From contig JAFMKA010000001.1 of assembly GCA_017853175.1 (NCBI GenBank), forward strand, positions 1-64,000: a stretch of DNA of 64,000 nucleotides, written 5' to 3'. Positions 8,802-17,903 of this stretch are shown here, in pieces. The DNA is from Steroidobacteraceae bacterium (GTDB lineage Bacteria > Pseudomonadota > Gammaproteobacteria > Steroidobacterales > Steroidobacteraceae). The position numbers and the translations under genes were made by a program. The notes under the pieces were generated by a model that worked only from the letters and a program-made list of their open reading frames with translations, had not been told where the DNA came from and searched no databases. The stretch's first letter is position 1; every line of letters begins with the position of its first letter.

Positions 8802-9688
8802 GCGTTCAACATCCCGCACATCGCGGCAGCATCTGTCTCGAAGACGGCAAGGTACTGGCGCAGCACGCCTTCCCCGGCGATCAGTTCGTAATTCGTATCG
8901 AGGCACCGAAGTGTGCGGCTCGCGCGCTGCCGGGCAGTTTTGCCCACCTGACCGTCGACGACGACATCCCGATGCGCAGACCGCTCTCGATCATGCGCGC
9001 TGATCCACGCGAGGGATGGATCGACATCCTCTATAAAATCGTCGGCCCCGGCCTCTCTGCGCTCGCGCGTCGTCGCGTCGGTGACTCGCTCTCCGTGCTG
9101 GGTCCCATCGGTCGGGGCTTCGACTTGAACCCCACACGCCCGAGACCGCTGCTGATCGGCGGCGGTGTCGGAATACCCCCCATGGTCTTTCTCGCCGAGG
9201 CGCTCACTTCTGATCGAAGAGCAGAGTGGAAACCTCTCGTGTTAATGGGTTCGGAGATTCCGTTTCCTTTTCAAAGTCGTCCGTCGACCATCCTGGTACC
9301 CGGCATCCCCGAGGGTGTCATCGCCTCGATGCCGCTGCTCGACGGCTGGGGTGTGCCGTCCCGTCTGGCGAGCCGCAGCGGTTTCCCGGGGTGCTTCGAC
9401 GGCTTCGTCACCGAACTGGCTTCAGCTTGGCTATCCACGCTCGACGAACGAGCGCTGAGTGAAGTCGAAATTTTTTCTTGCGGGCCCACGCCCATGCTCG
9501 AGGCCACCGCCAAACTTGCCGCCCGATTTGGCCTACCCTGCCAAGTATCGCTCGAAGAATTCATGGCCTGTGCCGTGGGTGGCTGCGCAGGATGTACCGT
9601 ACGCGTGAAGACACCGAGCGGACCTGCCATGAAGCGTGTGTGTGTCGACGGACCCGTGTTCGACGGCTACACCGTCTTCGACGTTTGA
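8798..9688 (+). CDS. pyrK: Dihydroorotate dehydrogenase electron-transfer subunit-like (PyrK family)
   Basis: Ferredoxin-reductase-like protein of 296 residues. In class 1B dihydroorotate dehydrogenases, PyrK carries FAD and a [2Fe-2S] cluster and passes electrons to NAD. Visible: RRPLSI (60-65) for FAD, GGGVGIPPM (121-129) for NAD, CGPTPML (228-234), and cluster cysteines C258, C263, C266 and C282. Coupled to pyrB by a four-base overlap, which supports a pyrimidine role, but no class 1B PyrD is in the window, so the partner is unknown. A general oxidoreductase role cannot be excluded. Confidence 0.85.
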   Translation: MSVQHPAHRGSICLEDGKVLAQHAFPGDQFVIRIEAPKCAARALPGSFAHLTVDDDIPMRRPLSIMRADPREGWIDILYKIVGPGLSALARRRVGDSLSVLGPIGRGFDLNPTRPRPLLIGGGVGIPPMVFLAEALTSDRRAEWKPLVLMGSEIPFPFQSRPSTILVPGIPEGVIASMPLLDGWGVPSRLASRSGFPGCFDGFVTELASAWLSTLDERALSEVEIFSCGPTPMLEATAKLAARFGLPCQVSLEEFMACAVGGCAGCTVRVKTPSGPAMKRVCVDGPVFDGYTVFDV

Positions 9689-9695
9689 GCCTTCG

Positions 9696-10403
9696 GTGAC
9701 TGAGAGCCGCTCTTCTCCTTCTGAACGACTCGCTGCGGTACAACACCGCATCGAGGCTGCAGCGCGAGAGGCCGGACGGTCAGTCCGTGAGATCACTCTC
9801 ATCGCCGTCAGCAAGCAGCAATCCATAGAGTCCGTGTCCGCGCTCGCCGACCTCGGTCAGCGTGACTTCGGCGAAAATTATTTGCAGGAGGGCTTAGCCA
9901 AAATCGACGCCCTTCGCGACCGCGGCTTGACCTGGCACTTCATCGGTCAACTGCAATCGAATAAGACGCGTCCCGTCGCCGAATATTTCGACTGGGTTCA
10001 TACGGTCGACCGACTCAAAATCGCCACGAGACTCTCCGAGCAGCGACCGTTTCATGCCCCGCCGCTCTCGATCTGCGTGCAGGTCAAACTCGGCCACGAA
10101 GACACCAAGGGCGGCGCGCTACCCGCGGACCTGCCCGACTTGCTTGAAGCCATCGCGTCCCTTCCTCGCCTTCGACTGCGCGGCCTCATGGCGATACCGC
10201 CCGCCGAGGCAGAACTCTCCCGGCAACGACACTGGTTCGACGCGCTCCATCAACTATTCTTGAAGGCTCAGGATCATCACCCCACCCTCGATACGCTCTC
10301 GATGGGTATGAGCGCTGACCTTGAGGCCGCGATCGCCGAGGGCGCCACCCACATCAGGATCGGCACCGCACTCTTCGGTCAGCGTCTACAATCGTCGGCA
10401 TGA
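9696..10403 (+). CDS. yggS: PLP homeostasis protein, YggS/PROSC family
   Basis: Small PLP-binding protein with an alanine-racemase-like fold that helps keep pyridoxal phosphate and amino-acid pools balanced. K40 in LIAVSKQQS is the PLP lysine; HFIGQLQSNKTR, LSMGMSADLEAAI and GATHIRIGTALFG are family motifs. Taking GTG at 9696 gives 235 residues, the usual length; ATG at 9636 is in frame but would overlap pyrK by 53 bases and adds a non-conserved tail. The yggS-proC-yggT order is conserved in gammaproteobacteria. Confidence 0.93.
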   Translation: MTESRSSPSERLAAVQHRIEAAAREAGRSVREITLIAVSKQQSIESVSALADLGQRDFGENYLQEGLAKIDALRDRGLTWHFIGQLQSNKTRPVAEYFDWVHTVDRLKIATRLSEQRPFHAPPLSICVQVKLGHEDTKGGALPADLPDLLEAIASLPRLRLRGLMAIPPAEAELSRQRHWFDALHQLFLKAQDHHPTLDTLSMGMSADLEAAIAEGATHIRIGTALFGQRLQSSA

Positions 10404-11239
10404 CGGCACCTGATGTAGGTCATGGGCTCGGCGTGCTGGGCGGTGGGCATATGGGCCGCGCTCTAGTTGAGGCGCTGCTCAATCGAGGCGTACATCCATC
10501 GCGGGTCAAGATGGCCGAAACCGTCGCGTCGACGGCAAAGTCTCTGACTGACGAACTCCGCATCACCGTCGTAACAGACGGTCGCTCGCTGTTCCCGGGC
10601 GTTGACACCCTCATCCTCGCCGTCAAACCCCAAGATATGGCGCGCGCACTACAAGTGTTGCGCCCACAACTCGAACTCCACCGGCCGCTCGTGATCTCGA
10701 TCGCGGCGGGGCTATCTGTCGCTCAACTGCAACAGTGGTGCGGAGCGGGAGTTCCGATCGTTCGCGCCATGCCTAACCGTCCCGCCCTCGTGGGCGCCGG
10801 AGCAACAGGTCTCTACGCTTCACAAGATGTCTCTCGATCGTTTAGAGATCGTGCCTCGGCCATCCTTAGCGCAGCGGGTCTCGTGGTCTGGGTGGATGAT
10901 GAGTCGCTGATGGACGTGGTCACCGCAGTCTCGGGCAGCGGTCCGGCCTACTTCTTTCGAATGGCAGAGGCCTTGGCTGCCGCGGGCCGTCAACATGGCC
11001 TACCTGAAACCACAGCATTACAGCTAGCCCGTGCAACGCTGCAGGGCGCCGGGATGATGGCGACATCGGATGCCGACCTATCAGCGCTTCGGGCCTCGGT
11101 CACCTCAAAAGGTGGAACAACTGCGGCGGCTTTGGACTCATTCGAAAGCCAGGGGCTCGATGCCGTGGTGGAGGCCGCCGTCTCGGCGGCCGTCCGGCGG
11201 GGTCGAGAGCTATCTGCTGACGCCGAAAAAGGGGGTTAA
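10400..11239 (+). CDS. proC: Pyrroline-5-carboxylate reductase
   Basis: Last step of proline synthesis, reducing pyrroline-5-carboxylate with NAD(P)H. Rossmann motif GVLGGGHMG (11-19), AVKPQDM, the RAMPNRPALVGAGATGLY segment and the C-terminal dimer motif VTAVSGSGPAYFF are present, with SVTSKGGTTAAAL near the end. 279 residues, full length. ATGA overlap with yggS. Confidence 0.96.
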   Translation: MTAPDVGHGLGVLGGGHMGRALVEALLNRGVHPSRVKMAETVASTAKSLTDELRITVVTDGRSLFPGVDTLILAVKPQDMARALQVLRPQLELHRPLVISIAAGLSVAQLQQWCGAGVPIVRAMPNRPALVGAGATGLYASQDVSRSFRDRASAILSAAGLVVWVDDESLMDVVTAVSGSGPAYFFRMAEALAAAGRQHGLPETTALQLARATLQGAGMMATSDADLSALRASVTSKGGTTAAALDSFESQGLDAVVEAAVSAAVRRGRELSADAEKGG

Positions 11240-11241
11240 AC

Positions 11242-11772
11242 GTGCATCAAGTCGTTCTCTTTCTCGCAGAAACCTTCTTCTCGTTGCTGCTCTACGCATT
11301 CTTGTTGCGACTGATGCTGCAATGGGCGCGGGCGAATTTCCGTAACCCCCTCGCGGAAGCCATTTTGCGCATGACCAACTGGCTCATCATGCCCTTGCGC
11401 CGAGCGCTGCCTCCCATCGGACGGATCGATACCGCTTCGGTAGTCGCGGCTTACGCCGTCGCCCTGGTGCAAACGGCCGCGCTCAGCGTCATTCTGGCTG
11501 GCGCCCTACCCGATGCCTTGCCTTGGCTCTGGGTCGCTGCCATCGAACTACTGAGATCGGCTTTATGGCTCTATTTCTGGGCGATTTTCATCTATGCGCT
11601 CGCCTCGATGATCGCTCCGGGCGTTCGATCGCCCCTTCAGGATGTGCTCGAATCACTCTGCGAGCCGGTGCTGGAGCGAATTCGCAACGCCGTTCCGGCG
11701 ATCGGCGGGCTCGATCTGTCTCCAATGTGGGCCGGAATCATCATCCAAGTGTTGCTCATTCTGATTCGCTGA
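11242..11772 (+). CDS. yggT: YggT family integral membrane protein
   Basis: Inner-membrane protein of 176 residues built from two similar halves (LRLMLQWARANFRNPLAEAILRMTNWLIMPLRRALPP and the region around VRSPLQDVLESLCEPVLERIR). Each half has hydrophobic helices before the conserved NP..LI/EP..R.IP pattern. Function not established; related to plastid and cyanobacterial YlmG/CCB3 proteins. Start is GTG at 11242, two bases after the proC stop. Confidence 0.88.
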   Translation: MHQVVLFLAETFFSLLLYAFLLRLMLQWARANFRNPLAEAILRMTNWLIMPLRRALPPIGRIDTASVVAAYAVALVQTAALSVILAGALPDALPWLWVAAIELLRSALWLYFWAIFIYALASMIAPGVRSPLQDVLESLCEPVLERIRNAVPAIGGLDLSPMWAGIIIQVLLILIR

Positions 11773-11938
11773 GCGCGCGATACCTCGCTTGACGTCGGTA
11801 GACGCACGACGAAAAGGCCATTTTTTCAGGCGAAATATCGCAAAAAGTGTTTGCTAGTACGTGGCTCTATGCTATTTTTCGCCCCGTTCGCAACGCGCAA
11901 AATAACGCGCAAACCTAAAAAACCAGGAGTATTCCAAG
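11773..11938 (+). promoter_or_regulatory. Intergenic promoter region of the HU-like gene
   Basis: 166 bases between yggT and the HU-like gene. A possible sigma-70 pair is TTGCTA, a 16-base gap, then TATTTT in the stretch around 11853-11880; it is only a partial match. The ribosome-binding site AGGAG at 11925-11929 is clear, nine bases before the ATG. Confidence 0.4.
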
Positions 11939-12250
11939 ATGGCGAAAAAGGGTGGTCCTCCGACCAAGTCGGAAATCCTCAACCAGATCGCAAAAGAAAC
12001 CTCGCTGTCCCGCAAGAATGTGGCGGCGGTGTTCGATTCTCTGAACGGTCAGATCAAGAAGAGCCTGCGCGCGCACGGTCTCTTCACGCTGCCGGGCCTT
12101 GCCAAGCTCAAGGTCGTCAAGAAGCCCGCCACCAAGGCGCGTGAGGGCATCAACCCCTTCACGGGCGAGAAGATGATGTTCAAGGCGAAGCCGGCCTCGA
12201 AGAAGGTTCGTGCGATGCCGCTCAAGAACCTGAAGGCGATGGTCAACTGA
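11939..12250 (+). CDS. HU family DNA-binding protein
   Basis: Nucleoid protein of 103 residues. The fold is recognisable from SEILNQIAKETSLSRKNVAAVFDSLNGQI and the DNA-contacting arm region REGINPFTGEKMMFKAKPASKKVRAMPLKNLK. The arm carries GEKMMFKAKP rather than the classic RNPRTGE..I.A, placing it in the longer basic HU-like group common in proteobacteria. It has its own 166-base leader, a strong AGGAG ribosome-binding site and a strong terminator, so it is a monocistronic, probably abundant product. Confidence 0.88.
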   Translation: MAKKGGPPTKSEILNQIAKETSLSRKNVAAVFDSLNGQIKKSLRAHGLFTLPGLAKLKVVKKPATKAREGINPFTGEKMMFKAKPASKKVRAMPLKNLKAMVN

Positions 12251-12272
12251 TCAGCCTCTCGTAAAAGAGCAT

Positions 12273-12310
12273 AAAAAAAGGCCCGGAACGTCATGCGTTC
12301 CGGGCCTTTT
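12273..12310. terminator. Bidirectional rho-independent terminator
   Basis: Perfect 11-base-pair stem ggcccggaacg (12280-12290) with cgttccgggcc (12296-12306), five-base loop tcatg, A-run on the left (12273-12279) and T-run on the right (12307-12310). It sits between the convergent HU-like and Spy-like genes and can serve both. Confidence 0.93.
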
Positions 12311-12323
12311 GCTTTTCGGACGA

Positions 12324-12965
12324 TCAGCCGATCTCGTCGGCTTCTTCCATCAGGAGTGCTCGCGGCTTGCCGCGATGCATTTCGATGCGATCCTTCACGC
12401 GTTCGCGCATGCGGTCGCGCATGTTTTCAGCTCGCTTGCGCTGATCAGGCGTCAAGACCTGCCATACCTTGCCGCGAAGTTCGGCGCCTTGCTGAACGAG
12501 ACTCGTTGTCAGCTCGCCCATCTTGCGCGCGATCGACGCGCTCTCACTCGCGTACTTCGCATCACCCGCATCGAGATTTCTGAGACGCTGCGATTCGGCT
12601 CTGATGTCTCGACTCGTCTTGGCCATCACGGGTCGCGCGGTCTCAACGAGTTCGGTCACTTTGCCGCGCTGCTGTGGGGTGAGCTCAAGTGCGTCAGCCA
12701 TCCGCATGAGCATCCGCGGATCGAGGCCGTAGGCACCCATGAGATCTCCGCCGCCCCGCTGCATGCGAAGCATCGGACGTGGACCGCCTTGCTGACCGGG
12801 AACATGATCTCCTCGAATGATGATTCGTCGGATCTCACGACCCTCGACGCCGGGGCCCTCTGCTCGGGCGCCCGGTGCATCGGGCGGTGGCGGCGGCATT
12901 TGAGCCTGAACACTGACTGAGGTCAGAAGGACGCCTAAGGCGGCGATGGATAAAGCCATTTTCAT
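12324..12965 (-). CDS. Spy/CpxP-like periplasmic protein with LTxxQ motifs
   Basis: Secreted protein of 213 residues with an N-terminal signal peptide (about 1-22, ending VQAQ). Then comes a Pro/Gly-rich stretch (PMPPPPPD and similar) and a helical domain with two LTxxQ motifs, LTPQQRGKV and LTPDQRKRA, the hallmark of the Spy/CpxP family. Those proteins act as periplasmic chaperones or feedback inhibitors of envelope-stress kinases. It is divergent from a CpxR-like regulator and CpxA-like kinase, which fits that role. The C-terminal half is rich in Arg/Glu/Met, as expected of a helical cradle. Confidence 0.8.
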   Translation of the reverse strand: MKMALSIAALGVLLTSVSVQAQMPPPPPDAPGARAEGPGVEGREIRRIIIRGDHVPGQQGGPRPMLRMQRGGGDLMGAYGLDPRMLMRMADALELTPQQRGKVTELVETARPVMAKTSRDIRAESQRLRNLDAGDAKYASESASIARKMGELTTSLVQQGAELRGKVWQVLTPDQRKRAENMRDRMRERVKDRIEMHRGKPRALLMEEADEIG

Positions 12966-13119
12966 GATGTGATCTCCGATAACTCGCCCGCAATGGACGC
13001 ATTTTCACTTAATTCGACCTCAGCGGAACAAAAAGATGCGAAAACGGTCTGCAAAGTTCTGTGAAGCGATTGCGCACAGGCTGACAAATGACCGCGATCG
13101 TCGCAGCATTACCTCTTAA

Positions 13120-13827
13120 ATGGCTCCCCGCATCCTTCTCGTCGACGATGACCGTGATCTTTCCTCGATGCTCGAGGAATTTATGGCTCACGAGGGATTT
13201 GTGGTTACCGCGGCCCACGATGACTCGTCCGCCTTGGCCATGTTGTCTCAGAAGACGGTCGATGTTGTGGTTCTCGATGTCATGCTCCCCGGCCGAAGCG
13301 GCTTCGAAATTCTCAAGGAAATTCGCCAAATCAAGCCTCGTCTTCCGGTCATGATGCTCACGGCCCGTGGCGAAGCGATAGATCGAATACTCGGGCTAGA
13401 ACTTGGCGCAGACGACTACTTGGCCAAACCTTTCGATCCGCGCGAACTAACGGCCCGCGTCCGAGCGATCTTGCGACGGATGTCTTCCGCTTCGGACTCC
13501 CCTGCCTCCGACACGTCCCTGATAGCGGGTCGACTCACGCTCGACTTGAAGCGACGACGGGTTTCAATCGACAACGATCTACTCGAACTGACCGGTGCCG
13601 AGTTTCGTATTCTCCAGCTACTGGTCGAAGAGCTGGGTCAGCCCGTTGAGCGAAAAGTGCTGACGGAGCGAGCACTGGGGCGAAAGCTCACGCTCTACGA
13701 CCGAAGCATCGATACACACGTCAGCAATCTTCGTCGAAAACTCGGGCGATCAGGCGATTGTCGGATCGAGATTCGGTCCGTACGCGGCACAGGGTACGAA
13801 CTCATCGATCTCGATACCCATGAGTAA
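13120..13827 (+). CDS. OmpR-family response regulator, CpxR-like
   Basis: Two-domain regulator of 235 residues: receiver with acidic pair D10/D11, phosphorylation site D53 in VVLDVMLPGRSG and K103 in YLAKPFDPREL, then a winged-helix DNA-binding domain (RLTLDLKRRRVSIDNDLLELTGAEFRILQLL through IDTHVSNLRRKLG). The neighbouring Spy/CpxP-like gene and the kinase overlap downstream suggest an envelope-stress system like Cpx. No recognisable CpxR box pair was found by eye in the 154-base divergent intergenic region. Confidence 0.9.
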   Translation: MAPRILLVDDDRDLSSMLEEFMAHEGFVVTAAHDDSSALAMLSQKTVDVVVLDVMLPGRSGFEILKEIRQIKPRLPVMMLTARGEAIDRILGLELGADDYLAKPFDPRELTARVRAILRRMSSASDSPASDTSLIAGRLTLDLKRRRVSIDNDLLELTGAEFRILQLLVEELGQPVERKVLTERALGRKLTLYDRSIDTHVSNLRRKLGRSGDCRIEIRSVRGTGYELIDLDTHE

Positions 13828-15250
13828 ACTTGCCCTTCGAATCTTCGTTTCTTTTTTTTCCGCACTGATCATCACCGTGCTTGGCGCAATCGCCGTCACT
13901 TCATGGATGATCTCAGAACGAAAGGAATCGACAGACACCGAGCTGCTCGTGGCAGCACAGGCTGCCGCAGCCGCATTGGCCGATGGCGGAGTCCCTTCGC
14001 TGACAAAGTGGGCGAAAAGTCGAGCTCTCGACTCGAGCATGACGCTCGATATTCTAGTGATCGACGAGACCGGTCACGATCTGCTCGGACGTACCGCACC
14101 GAGCATCACGACACCGCTCCCGCCGGAAGGAGACGACTTTTTCGGCTATGACTTACCTGCCGTGCTTCTGAACCTTCCAACGAAGGCCCCGGAGTTGATC
14201 AGCGATGAAGGCGAGTCATTTCGACTCGTCGCCCTGAGCAAGCGAACAGGCTTCGCGGCGCTGCGCGATATCCCACTGTCTGTGTTACTACTCTCTTTGA
14301 TCGTCACCGCCCTCGTAAGCCTCTGGCTGGCGAGGTCGATCACTCGCCCGATCATCGAACTACAGCAGACCACCGAGAGTTTGGCCGCGGGGAATCTGAA
14401 CTCCAGAGTGCCCCGACAAACGACATCACGCAGAGATGAAATTGGGCGCCTGGCACGATCTCTCGACATGATGACCAATCAGCTCGCGTCGCTGATCACA
14501 GGACAGCAACAACTGCTCCGCGACGTCTCGCATGAACTTCGATCGCCGCTCGCTCGGATACGTCTGGCATCCGGACTCCTCGCACAACGCGACGCCTCGA
14601 CGGCGGCGACGACCGGCCGCATCGATGAGGAGGTGGCTCGGCTCGACGAACTCATCGAAAAAATTCTCGATGTCTCTCGCGTCGAATCGGGCGCGATCAC
14701 CTGGACCCTTGAGCACCTGGCGTTACGTTCTATCGTCGAGCGGATACTGGTCGATGCTTCATTCGAGGCGGCGCAACTTGGAAAGTCTTTGTCATCACAG
14801 CTAGGTGCCATGCCTCTCGAGATCATCGGGGATCGCTACTGGATCCAATCGTCCATAGAGAACGTGATCCGTAATGCCCTGAAACACTCCCCAGTAGGCG
14901 CGTCGGCGGAGGTGCTGCTCGACCAGGTCGAGGGTTTTGCGAGACTCCGAGTTCGCGACTCCGGGGCCGGACTACCGACCGACGAGCTCACCAAAATATT
15001 CGAGCCCTTTTTTCGAAGCGGCGTCGCGTCGGCAGAACGATCTTCGGCGAGCGCAGGCCTCGGACTTGCGATCACTGCCAGAGTGGTGCGCGGACACCAC
15101 GGACGGATTGAAGCCCGGAATCTTCGTAACAACTCGGGTCAATCGATCGGTTTCGAGATTGATCTGCAGTGGCCGCTGGCGAAGACGTCGCTTACGAATG
15201 ACCAAGCTGCAAACGCACACGCAAGCCCGGATCCGCATTTTCGAGGATGA
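13820..15250 (+). CDS. Sensor histidine kinase, CpxA-like
   Basis: Inner-membrane histidine kinase of 476 residues: transmembrane helix about 7-30, periplasmic sensor of about 120 residues, second helix about 152-171, HAMP to about 224, phosphoacceptor H238 in LRDVSHELRSPLARIRLA. The ATP-binding domain has an N box (ENVIRNALKHSP), RDSGAGLP and GLGLAI. It overlaps the regulator gene by eight bases. Its last 59 bases (15192-15250) overlap the 3' end of another kinase gene on the opposite strand. Confidence 0.9.
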   Translation: MSKLALRIFVSFFSALIITVLGAIAVTSWMISERKESTDTELLVAAQAAAAALADGGVPSLTKWAKSRALDSSMTLDILVIDETGHDLLGRTAPSITTPLPPEGDDFFGYDLPAVLLNLPTKAPELISDEGESFRLVALSKRTGFAALRDIPLSVLLLSLIVTALVSLWLARSITRPIIELQQTTESLAAGNLNSRVPRQTTSRRDEIGRLARSLDMMTNQLASLITGQQQLLRDVSHELRSPLARIRLASGLLAQRDASTAATTGRIDEEVARLDELIEKILDVSRVESGAITWTLEHLALRSIVERILVDASFEAAQLGKSLSSQLGAMPLEIIGDRYWIQSSIENVIRNALKHSPVGASAEVLLDQVEGFARLRVRDSGAGLPTDELTKIFEPFFRSGVASAERSSASAGLGLAITARVVRGHHGRIEARNLRNNSGQSIGFEIDLQWPLAKTSLTNDQAANAHASPDPHFRG

Positions 15251-16547
15251 GTTTGCCACGGTGCAAACGAGCGACCGCTGCCGCAATCGCAAGTCCTAAC
15301 CCGGTTCCGGGCTGAAAGGCGGGGCTCTCAAGTCGCACGAAGGGCCGTAACGCCTGTTCGCGTGCATTTTCGGGAATACCCGGCCCACTATCCTCAACGA
15401 CGATTTCGGCCGCACCGCCCTCGGGTGCCGACTTCACTGCCAACCTTAACGTCGACCCGACAGGGGAATATTTAATGGCGTTCTCCAGAAGGTTTCCGAG
15501 CGCCTGCTTGAGTATTTGGGGATGACCGAAAACCTTGACGGGCGACATCGAAAGTTCCAAATGCTGATCTCGCTCGTCTGCTAAGGGCTCAAACAACTCC
15601 GACACGTCGGTGGCAAGCGATTCGAGATTGATCTCCTCCATCGAGTCGCGCGAAAGTCCTGCCTCAGCTCGCGCCAGATCGACGAGCGAATTGAAGGTTT
15701 GGAGCGCCCGGGTAACATTTTTCTCGGCGTCGTTCAGCAGCTGCTGTCGATCGGACTCACCTTGAGCCTCGCGAGCCGCTGCAATAGATCGACTAACTCG
15801 CATGAGAGGCGATCGTAGATCGTGAGCAAGGCTTTCGGTGACGGTGCGCATGCCGGTCACCAACGATTCGTTTTGCTCTAGCATCTCGTTGAACGTCACG
15901 GTGAGAGATCCCATCGCATCGAGGCGTCGCCGTTCTGGAGCGCGCGCCGTCATTTGCCCTTTCATGATCTTGCGTGCCGTTCGCGCAAGTCCGCGTACAT
16001 GGTCGAGCATATATTTATTGAGGAAATATCCCGTCACGCTACCGATGAGAATGATCATGAAGGTAGTGACCGCAGCAGCTCTCCCCAAAGATTGTGCAAT
16101 CTCCCTCTTGTCTCGATCGATCTGAGACATGACAAAAATGGAACCGTCATCGTTCCTCAAACTCGCAACATAGAACCGGGTGCCATCGTCCGAATCTAGG
16201 GTGTAGGGCGCGAAGCGCGACTCAAACACCCTCGCGCCCCCCGGGATATCCGACAAACTGCCCACGATGGGCTTCCGGTCCGCCGTAAATAACGCAAAGT
16301 ATCGTCCGTCGGCGACGACTCGATTTCGGAGGGCGATGCCGGCCACGAGCGCTTCACGACCGACCGAGCGTTCATACTGCTGACGTAAAAGAAGCTCCTG
16401 ACGCATCGATTGCAGGATTTGACGACTATGGACATCCATCATCCGGAACTGAAGCCACGAAAACGCCGCTACGAAGGACAGGACCATCACCCCGAGCGCA
16501 ATAAGCGTGGCCGTCACGCCACGTCGATCTACGACAGTTATACGCAT
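15192..16547 (-). CDS. Sensor histidine kinase of a second two-component system
   Basis: Membrane kinase of 451 residues when started at ATG 16547 (MRITVVDRRG); the frame stays open to 16610 but would overlap the divergent regulator. Helix near the N-terminus, periplasmic domain, second helix (TTFMIILIGSVTGYFL), HAMP, phosphoacceptor H242 in ESLAHDLRSPLMRVSRS, then an ATPase domain with LENAIKYSP, EDSGPGIP and GTGLGLAIA. The AHDLR form of the H box is typical of QseC/PhoQ-like relatives in proteobacteria. Its partner is most likely the divergent regulator starting at 16591. Confidence 0.88.
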   Translation of the reverse strand: MRITVVDRRGVTATLIALGVMVLSFVAAFSWLQFRMMDVHSRQILQSMRQELLLRQQYERSVGREALVAGIALRNRVVADGRYFALFTADRKPIVGSLSDIPGGARVFESRFAPYTLDSDDGTRFYVASLRNDDGSIFVMSQIDRDKREIAQSLGRAAAVTTFMIILIGSVTGYFLNKYMLDHVRGLARTARKIMKGQMTARAPERRRLDAMGSLTVTFNEMLEQNESLVTGMRTVTESLAHDLRSPLMRVSRSIAAAREAQGESDRQQLLNDAEKNVTRALQTFNSLVDLARAEAGLSRDSMEEINLESLATDVSELFEPLADERDQHLELSMSPVKVFGHPQILKQALGNLLENAIKYSPVGSTLRLAVKSAPEGGAAEIVVEDSGPGIPENAREQALRPFVRLESPAFQPGTGLGLAIAAAVARLHRGKLILENADPGLRVRLQLGHS

Positions 16548-16590
16548 GGGTCTAGCATGCCATGACAAGAGGCCATAGAGTGTCTCCCCC

Positions 16591-17268
16591 ATGACCCGGA
16601 TGCTACTCATCGAAGATGACGCCGAAATGGCCTCGGAAATCGTCGGGGAGATGCAAGTTCGCGGCTATGACACGGCTCACTGTGCCGACGGTCGCCTGGG
16701 GCTCGACACTGCGCTCGCTGAGAACTTCGATGTCATCGTCACGGACCGCATGCTGCCGGGTATCGACGGTCTAAACCTGGTTCGGGCGCTGCGTTACGCG
16801 GGTCGATCCACACCTGTTCTCGTCTTGTCCGCTCTCGACTCGGTTGACGAGCGGGTCGCAGGCTTACGGGCGGGGGGTGACGATTATCTGGGCAAACCTT
16901 TTGCCGTCGAAGAATTGGCAGCGCGAGTGGAATCTCTGACGAGACGCAAGGCTCAGGCCGCCTTGACCTCCCTAAAAGTCGATGACCTTCAGATCGACCT
17001 GCTCACACAAAAAGCCTCACGCGGAAAACGAACTCTCAATCTGACGAGTCGGGAGTTTCGTCTACTAGAGTTCTTGGCGCGACACGCCGGACAGGTCGTC
17101 ACGCGCACCATGCTGTTACAGGGCGTTTGGGATATTCACTATGACCCGCAAACGAATGTGGTCGACGTGCACGTGAGTCGTTTGCGCCAAGAAGTCGATC
17201 GAAGTGAAGAGCGGCCCCTCATCCACACCGTTCGTGGAGTCGGTTATTCGCTGAGAGCGACGGCCTGA
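16591..17268 (+). CDS. OmpR-family response regulator of the second two-component system
   Basis: Regulator of 225 residues: acidic pair D9/D10, phosphorylation site D52 in VIVTDRMLPGIDG, K102 in YLGKPFAVEEL. The C-terminal winged helix ends with VDVHVSRLRQEVDR and [12 protein letters not shown]. Divergent from its probable kinase with 43 bases between start codons, an unusual layout for a cognate pair. Its 3' end overlaps the convergent alpha/beta-hydrolase gene by 25 bases. Confidence 0.9.
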   Translation: MTRMLLIEDDAEMASEIVGEMQVRGYDTAHCADGRLGLDTALAENFDVIVTDRMLPGIDGLNLVRALRYAGRSTPVLVLSALDSVDERVAGLRAGGDDYLGKPFAVEELAARVESLTRRKAQAALTSLKVDDLQIDLLTQKASRGKRTLNLTSREFRLLEFLARHAGQVVTRTMLLQGVWDIHYDPQTNVVDVHVSRLRQEVDRSEERPLIHTVRGVGYSLRATA

Positions 17269-17903
17269 TCGTTCACAAATCCGGATACGGCATCCCGAAC
17301 TTCGTGTAGTCGCGCATGGAAGAAATGGTCCGCCTCGGGCAAGACCCATAGCCGAGGTGAAACATCAGAGCGTCCGCTCAAAGAAACGAGCCACTGCTCC
17401 ACGGCTGTCGCATCGACTAGCTCGTCTTTTGACCCCTGAATGACGAGCCACGGGCACTTCGGTGGATCAATCGCCGAAAAGTCCCATCGGCCGACGGGCG
17501 GTGCGACCGTGACGAGCAGCGAAGGTTGCAGCGCCACTTGCGCTCGGAGAGCGACCCACGCGCCAAAGGAAAATCCGGCGAGCCACAGTGGCAAGCCGGG
17601 CCATCTCTCGCGAGCCCAATTGGCCAGCCGAACGACATCCTCAGTCTCGCCGCGACCACCGTCGTGGACACCTTCGGAGAGACCAACACCCCTGAAATTG
17701 AATCGGACGGCGATCGCGCCAGAGGCGACAAACGAGCGTGCCACGGTATGAATGACTTTGTTGGTCATCGTCCCGCCGAAAAGCGGGTGAGGATGACAGC
17801 ACAGCGCTACGGCGCGCGGCGCCGACTGCGGTGACTCGACGAGCGTCTCGATCTGGCCTGCCGCCGCGGGCAGCAGCAGGCGCTCAGGGCTGACGGTAGA
17901 CAA
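17244..17903 (-). CDS. Alpha/beta-hydrolase of the COG2945 type
   Basis: Cytoplasmic alpha/beta-hydrolase fold protein, 219 residues, no signal peptide. Features: [17 protein letters not shown] (35-51) typical of this subfamily, [12 protein letters not shown], nucleophile S112 in LAGFSFGAW, a C-terminal Asp region (GSKDELVDA) and H in PEADHFFH. Natural substrate unknown. The apparent start is TTG at 17903, which overlaps the 3' end of the upstream amidohydrolase by 20 bases; this makes the exact start uncertain. Confidence 0.82.
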   Translation of the reverse strand: MSTVSPERLLLPAAAGQIETLVESPQSAPRAVALCCHPHPLFGGTMTNKVIHTVARSFVASGAIAVRFNFRGVGLSEGVHDGGRGETEDVVRLANWARERWPGLPLWLAGFSFGAWVALRAQVALQPSLLVTVAPPVGRWDFSAIDPPKCPWLVIQGSKDELVDATAVEQWLVSLSGRSDVSPRLWVLPEADHFFHARLHEVRDAVSGFVNDQAVALSE

